Shown piece by piece: positions 60,870-64,000 of a stretch of DNA of 64,000 nt (positions are counted from its first letter, which is position 1; the number at the start of each line of letters is the position of its first letter). Under the pieces are notes generated by a model, which saw only the letters and a program-made list of their open reading frames with translations, did not search any database and was not told where the DNA came from. Source of the stretch: Rhodeus uyekii (Eukaryota > Chordata > Actinopteri > Cypriniformes > Acheilognathidae); assembly GCA_037043235.1 (NCBI GenBank), contig JAWRVZ010000089.1:961001-1025000 (forward strand), in the 5' to 3' direction. Made by a program: the position numbers and the translations under genes.

Positions 60870-61886
60870 CAGTTTTTCTCAGTGAAAATTGTCCACACTA
60901 CTTTTTCAACCTCCACATCTAGTCAACTTGTGTACATCATATAAGCAATTTCTCCCTCTTTTTAACTACTTGCAAATGCTTTAGTACAGTCATGCAATTG
61001 ATTGTGTACAATTGTCTCCTACATTATCAATTTCTTATGTTATGTTTATCAAAATGTATTATGGTGGTTCTCTATTGAATAGTCTTAAACCTCAAAGGCA
61101 TTAGTTCCTTGGATAGGTCTTTAAATACAAAATGCATCAAGCATCTTTTCTATATATTTCATTTAGACCTTTTTTTTTAAATGTGTCTTGAATTGATTAA
61201 TTGTGGAGGTGAATTTTGAATTTCACTAATGAAGGGAAATGTGAAGGGCTATATCAACCAATGATCATGCAGTTCTCTAAAAGAGCTCAGAGGTGCATCT
61301 CATGAAGCTTATAGAGATTACAAATTCTGACAATGGAAGAACAACAAGGAAAGAAACAGTAACAGTGGAAGAGGTTAAAGAGGCCAATATTGCAGACGTT
61401 TCTAATTAAACAAAGGCCACTAATGCAGATCATGTTCTCAATTCTTATAGTCGAGGCAGGTCTAAAGGTACAGCAGAATATTGGGAGAACAACTGTGTCC
61501 TCAATCATTCATACGTTTGTAGAACAGAGCAGAGATGTAATCAGACAATATTCACTATACTGTAATACTATGAATTTTCAATCATTGTCATTAAAATTGT
61601 AGGTATAGTTTACATCTGAAAATACTGACAGTACACTGTTATATTGACAATATGACTTTTTACAATCATATTGTGAGCATTTTTTACAATCTTGTATGTG
61701 AACAATGGCACAATGACTTGCCATTCTGATGGCACTGATGTTCATTGACATAAATACTTACATTTGAGAGATGAACCAAGGATTTCAAGTAAGTTACAGG
61801 CTTTTGCAGGAAATCCATTGTGCGGTGCTGTTTGTACCAATTGTTGGATGATTCAAGAAATTGACCAAAGCGACTGAGAAAAACTG
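60870..61886 (+). mobile_element. IS630/Tc1-mariner-like element, internally deleted, with CAGTTTTTCTCAGT ends
   Basis: The two ends share CAGTTTTTCTCAGT as perfect inverted 14-mers, each flanked by TTA. Inside, around 61390-61540, one frame gives VEAGLKVQQNIGRTTVSSII. This resembles the 'REAGQRVQPNLSRFTVASII' helix-turn-helix region of a fish DDE transposase family. An adjacent frame gives ATNADHVL, so a frameshift is present. The DDE domain is absent. Confidence 0.7.
61330..61560 (+). pseudogene. Transposase N-terminal remnant within the IS630-like element
   Basis: Frameshifted fragments of the DNA-binding region only (TVTVEEVKEANIADV, ATNADHVL, VEAGLKVQQNIGRTT). No complete frame. Confidence 0.55.
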
Positions 61887-62629
61887 TTAAACCATTTATT
61901 TTATACAATGACACCGTTATTTACAGCCAGAAACAAAGATGAGCCATTATCTATAAAAACATTTACTTTGGTCTTTCTCCACTTAAGGAAACAAAGTTTA
62001 TATATATAAAAAACAATACCACATAAAGGAGTCAATATCACGCAAATCTTAGTCCTTTTGAGACCATGTTCCCCTGTAAACAATATGAAAACCGAAGAGT
62101 GCTGGTGCGAGCTGGGTCATAAAGAGCGTTTGATTTCTGTACGTCTGTCTCCAGCAGCGTCCACACCTGGATCTGCTCATACACTCAGGTATGTGCAAGT
62201 CCTTCTAGTTTTTTTGTCCATTTTGCAGGTTTTTGGATACACAAAAATGTTTTTCAGTTGTGCAGAGTGGCAGTGTTGTGTTTATCTGACAGAGGGGGAG
62301 GTCAGTAGGTGAGCTGGCTTGCAGGGGATTGGTGGTTTGACACATGGGGCATTTGTGGTGTTGAAGTTCTTCCTGAGCTGAGCCACACGACTGCCATACG
62401 TCAGACTGCTATCCTTTTCTTTCACCACTCCTTTGCAGAGAGAGAGAGAGAGAGGGGGAGAGAAGAAAGCATTAGACATGGACAAAACATACTCTGTGGA
62501 ACATACTCTGAGTTGCCTTACTGTCTACATGGGCAACATATACAATGTTAGCATGTTGCTAAGCTAACATCATAATACTGTCCTAAGTGAAATAATACAC
62601 AGCAGGTTAGATTAATATGGGTAGAATAA

Positions 62630-62975
62630 GACGGTTTCAATTGAGCTGCTTTTTTTATATACATAACATTTTGTGTACATAACATTTTTTATTAATAATA
62701 TACACGTCATGTTACAATTCTCATTAACTACCGTAGATGCCTATTATCATACATATTACTAGGATATTGGCTGTTTATTAATAATTATAAAGCACATATT
62801 ATGTTAAACCTAATTAAATTATTCTGCATGACCATATGCATGATCCCTTAATCCTATCCAATACCTAACAGCTACCTTACTAACTATTAATAAGCAGTAA
62901 TTAGGAGTTTATTGAGGCAAAAGTCATGCTTAATAGTGAGAATTAGCCCTAAGCTAAACGGTGACCTATAATATA
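62630..62975. mobile_element. Cyprinid MITE ('aataagcagtaattaggagtttattgaggcaa')
   Basis: 'tataaagcacatattatg', 'ccttaatcctatccaatacc', 'accttactaactattaataa' and 'ttgaggcaaaagtcatg' form a pattern familiar from carp and zebrafish repeats. The boundaries are approximate. Confidence 0.6.
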
Positions 62976-63219
62976 TATAAATATATAATGTGAATAGTTC
63001 ATTTTCACTTTTTTACTTTTGCAAATGATGTGTGTGTGTGTCTGTCCCAGAGAGTGCCTATGATTCCTGGGTTTTGGTTCAGAGCCACAAGGACCTCGTG
63101 AGAGGTCAAGACTAAGGAAATAATCAAGCTGAAATTCATGATTACGAGACTTTGACTGTCTGTAAATCACTGCTGACTTTAAAAAGCTGTTAGACCCCTG
63201 ACACAAGCCCGCAAGGGAT

Positions 63220-64000
63220 TATAATACAACCACAGCTGTCTCGCTCTCTCTTTCCCTGTCTATCGCTCTCGTTCCCCGTCTCTCTCTCTCTCTCTCTCTC
63301 TCGATCCTCCTTTCCACCCACTCAAGGCAGGTCTAGAGGTCACGAGGGGGAGAGCGACAGCAGGCAAAAGAGAAAAAAGTGAGAGGAAGAAAGTAAAGGA
63401 CGAAAAGAGTACAAATAACATGAGAGTGAGGTAGAGGGTAAAGGCTACGGGAGTGATGACTCAATTTGAATGTGTTAAATGGGGTGAGACAGGTGGTCAG
63501 GGAATAGGTGAAGGGGTGATTGAGGTAGAAGGAGACAGAGACAAAAAGATGGGGGAGGACGCTCGTGGGGACCGTGGTTGACTTCAGAGACAGATGCTGT
63601 GGAGAGTGAGACTCAGAGGAGAGACCAGGGGAGAACTGTATTTTTAGACTCTCCCTGAGGGGTCTAAGCCTAGAGTTCCACCCCCTTCACGCTTTTCCTG
63701 TGAGACCAACTCTCTGCCAACACTTTTTTCTTCCGCAATGACGTGGGGGTCTTTACTATGCCCTCTACTTGCGGTTTTTCCCATGTATTCATGTGACGCA
63801 ACCTTTATTTCTAAGTTGCAAGCAACAACATAGCAACACAAGACCGTAATGACTGAAAACATCTAACCAGGTGCAGTGTGGTAAAGTCCACTGTTCCAAA
63901 TAATCTAAAATAAATCCACATAATCTTCACTGACTGACCTTTTTAAGACAAATTACTAAATTAACAAATTAAATATGTACTATTAAATATACTTACTGTT
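63220..64000. other. Simple-sequence and purine-rich DNA to the right edge
   Basis: (CT)n at 63279-63302 is followed by GA-rich DNA to about 63640 and unremarkable AT-rich DNA to the end. No gene is recognised. Confidence 0.5.

Overview
The window reads as nuclear DNA of a teleost fish, most likely a cyprinid. The genes have vertebrate exon-intron structure with GT-AG junctions. The intergenic DNA is AT-rich and crowded with repeats typical of carp and zebrafish relatives: tRNA-derived SINEs with a conserved CGCTTTGGATAAAAGC tail, TTAA-flanked MITEs with 'agggttagttcaccc' ends, Tc1 and Tigger relics, and very long (GT)n, (CA)n and (AT)n tracts. No bacterial, organellar or CRISPR signal is present.

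Only three protein genes are clear, all on the + strand. At 428-1738 lie the last two coding exons of a UBE2D ubiquitin-conjugating enzyme, best matched to ube2d2, with its 3' UTR to about 2820. At 3692-8524 is a complete three-exon CDGSH iron-sulfur protein of the mitoNEET (CISD1) type. At 18267-27731 is cxxc5, with one large coding exon, an 8.6 kb intron and a 14-codon last exon; its 5' untranslated exons probably lie in the CpG-rich DNA at 13.2-14.9 kb. The order UBE2D2-CXXC5 matches human 5q31, and from memory PSD2 comes next there. A short candidate first coding exon (MEGDKEE) at 60444-60490 would fit psd2 but is weakly supported.

From about 28 to 64 kb I see no firmly supported host coding exon. 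There is a CpG-rich stretch at 30.0-30.8 kb that may be a promoter, and many mobile elements: an internally deleted Tc1 element with intact inverted ends (31.3-32.0 kb), a TTAA MITE carrying a nested Tigger-type MITE (33.6-34.8 kb), a LINE 3' end lying within a degenerate minisatellite (35.65-36.93 kb), several Tigger/pogo-like elements, hAT fragments and SINEs. At 53.3-54.3 kb a MITE copy carries a (GT)97 tract inside it.

The most unusual region is 55.97-59.8 kb. A degraded retrotransposon Gag-like domain on the + strand runs into about 73 tandem 36-bp units, read as PEPSHEPAPEYS-type repeats in one frame. The array includes a near-exact 576-bp (16-unit) duplication and a 180-bp (5-unit) higher-order repeat. 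It abuts an oppositely oriented, decayed Ty3/gypsy fragment with zinc knuckle, protease-like and early reverse-transcriptase segments.

The host genes are not known to act in one pathway: ubiquitin transfer, mitochondrial Fe-S/redox function, and CpG-binding transcription/Wnt control. Their neighbourhood is best explained as an ancient vertebrate duplication block (UBE2D-CISD-CXXC4/5). That makes the CISD gene here a candidate extra ohnolog.
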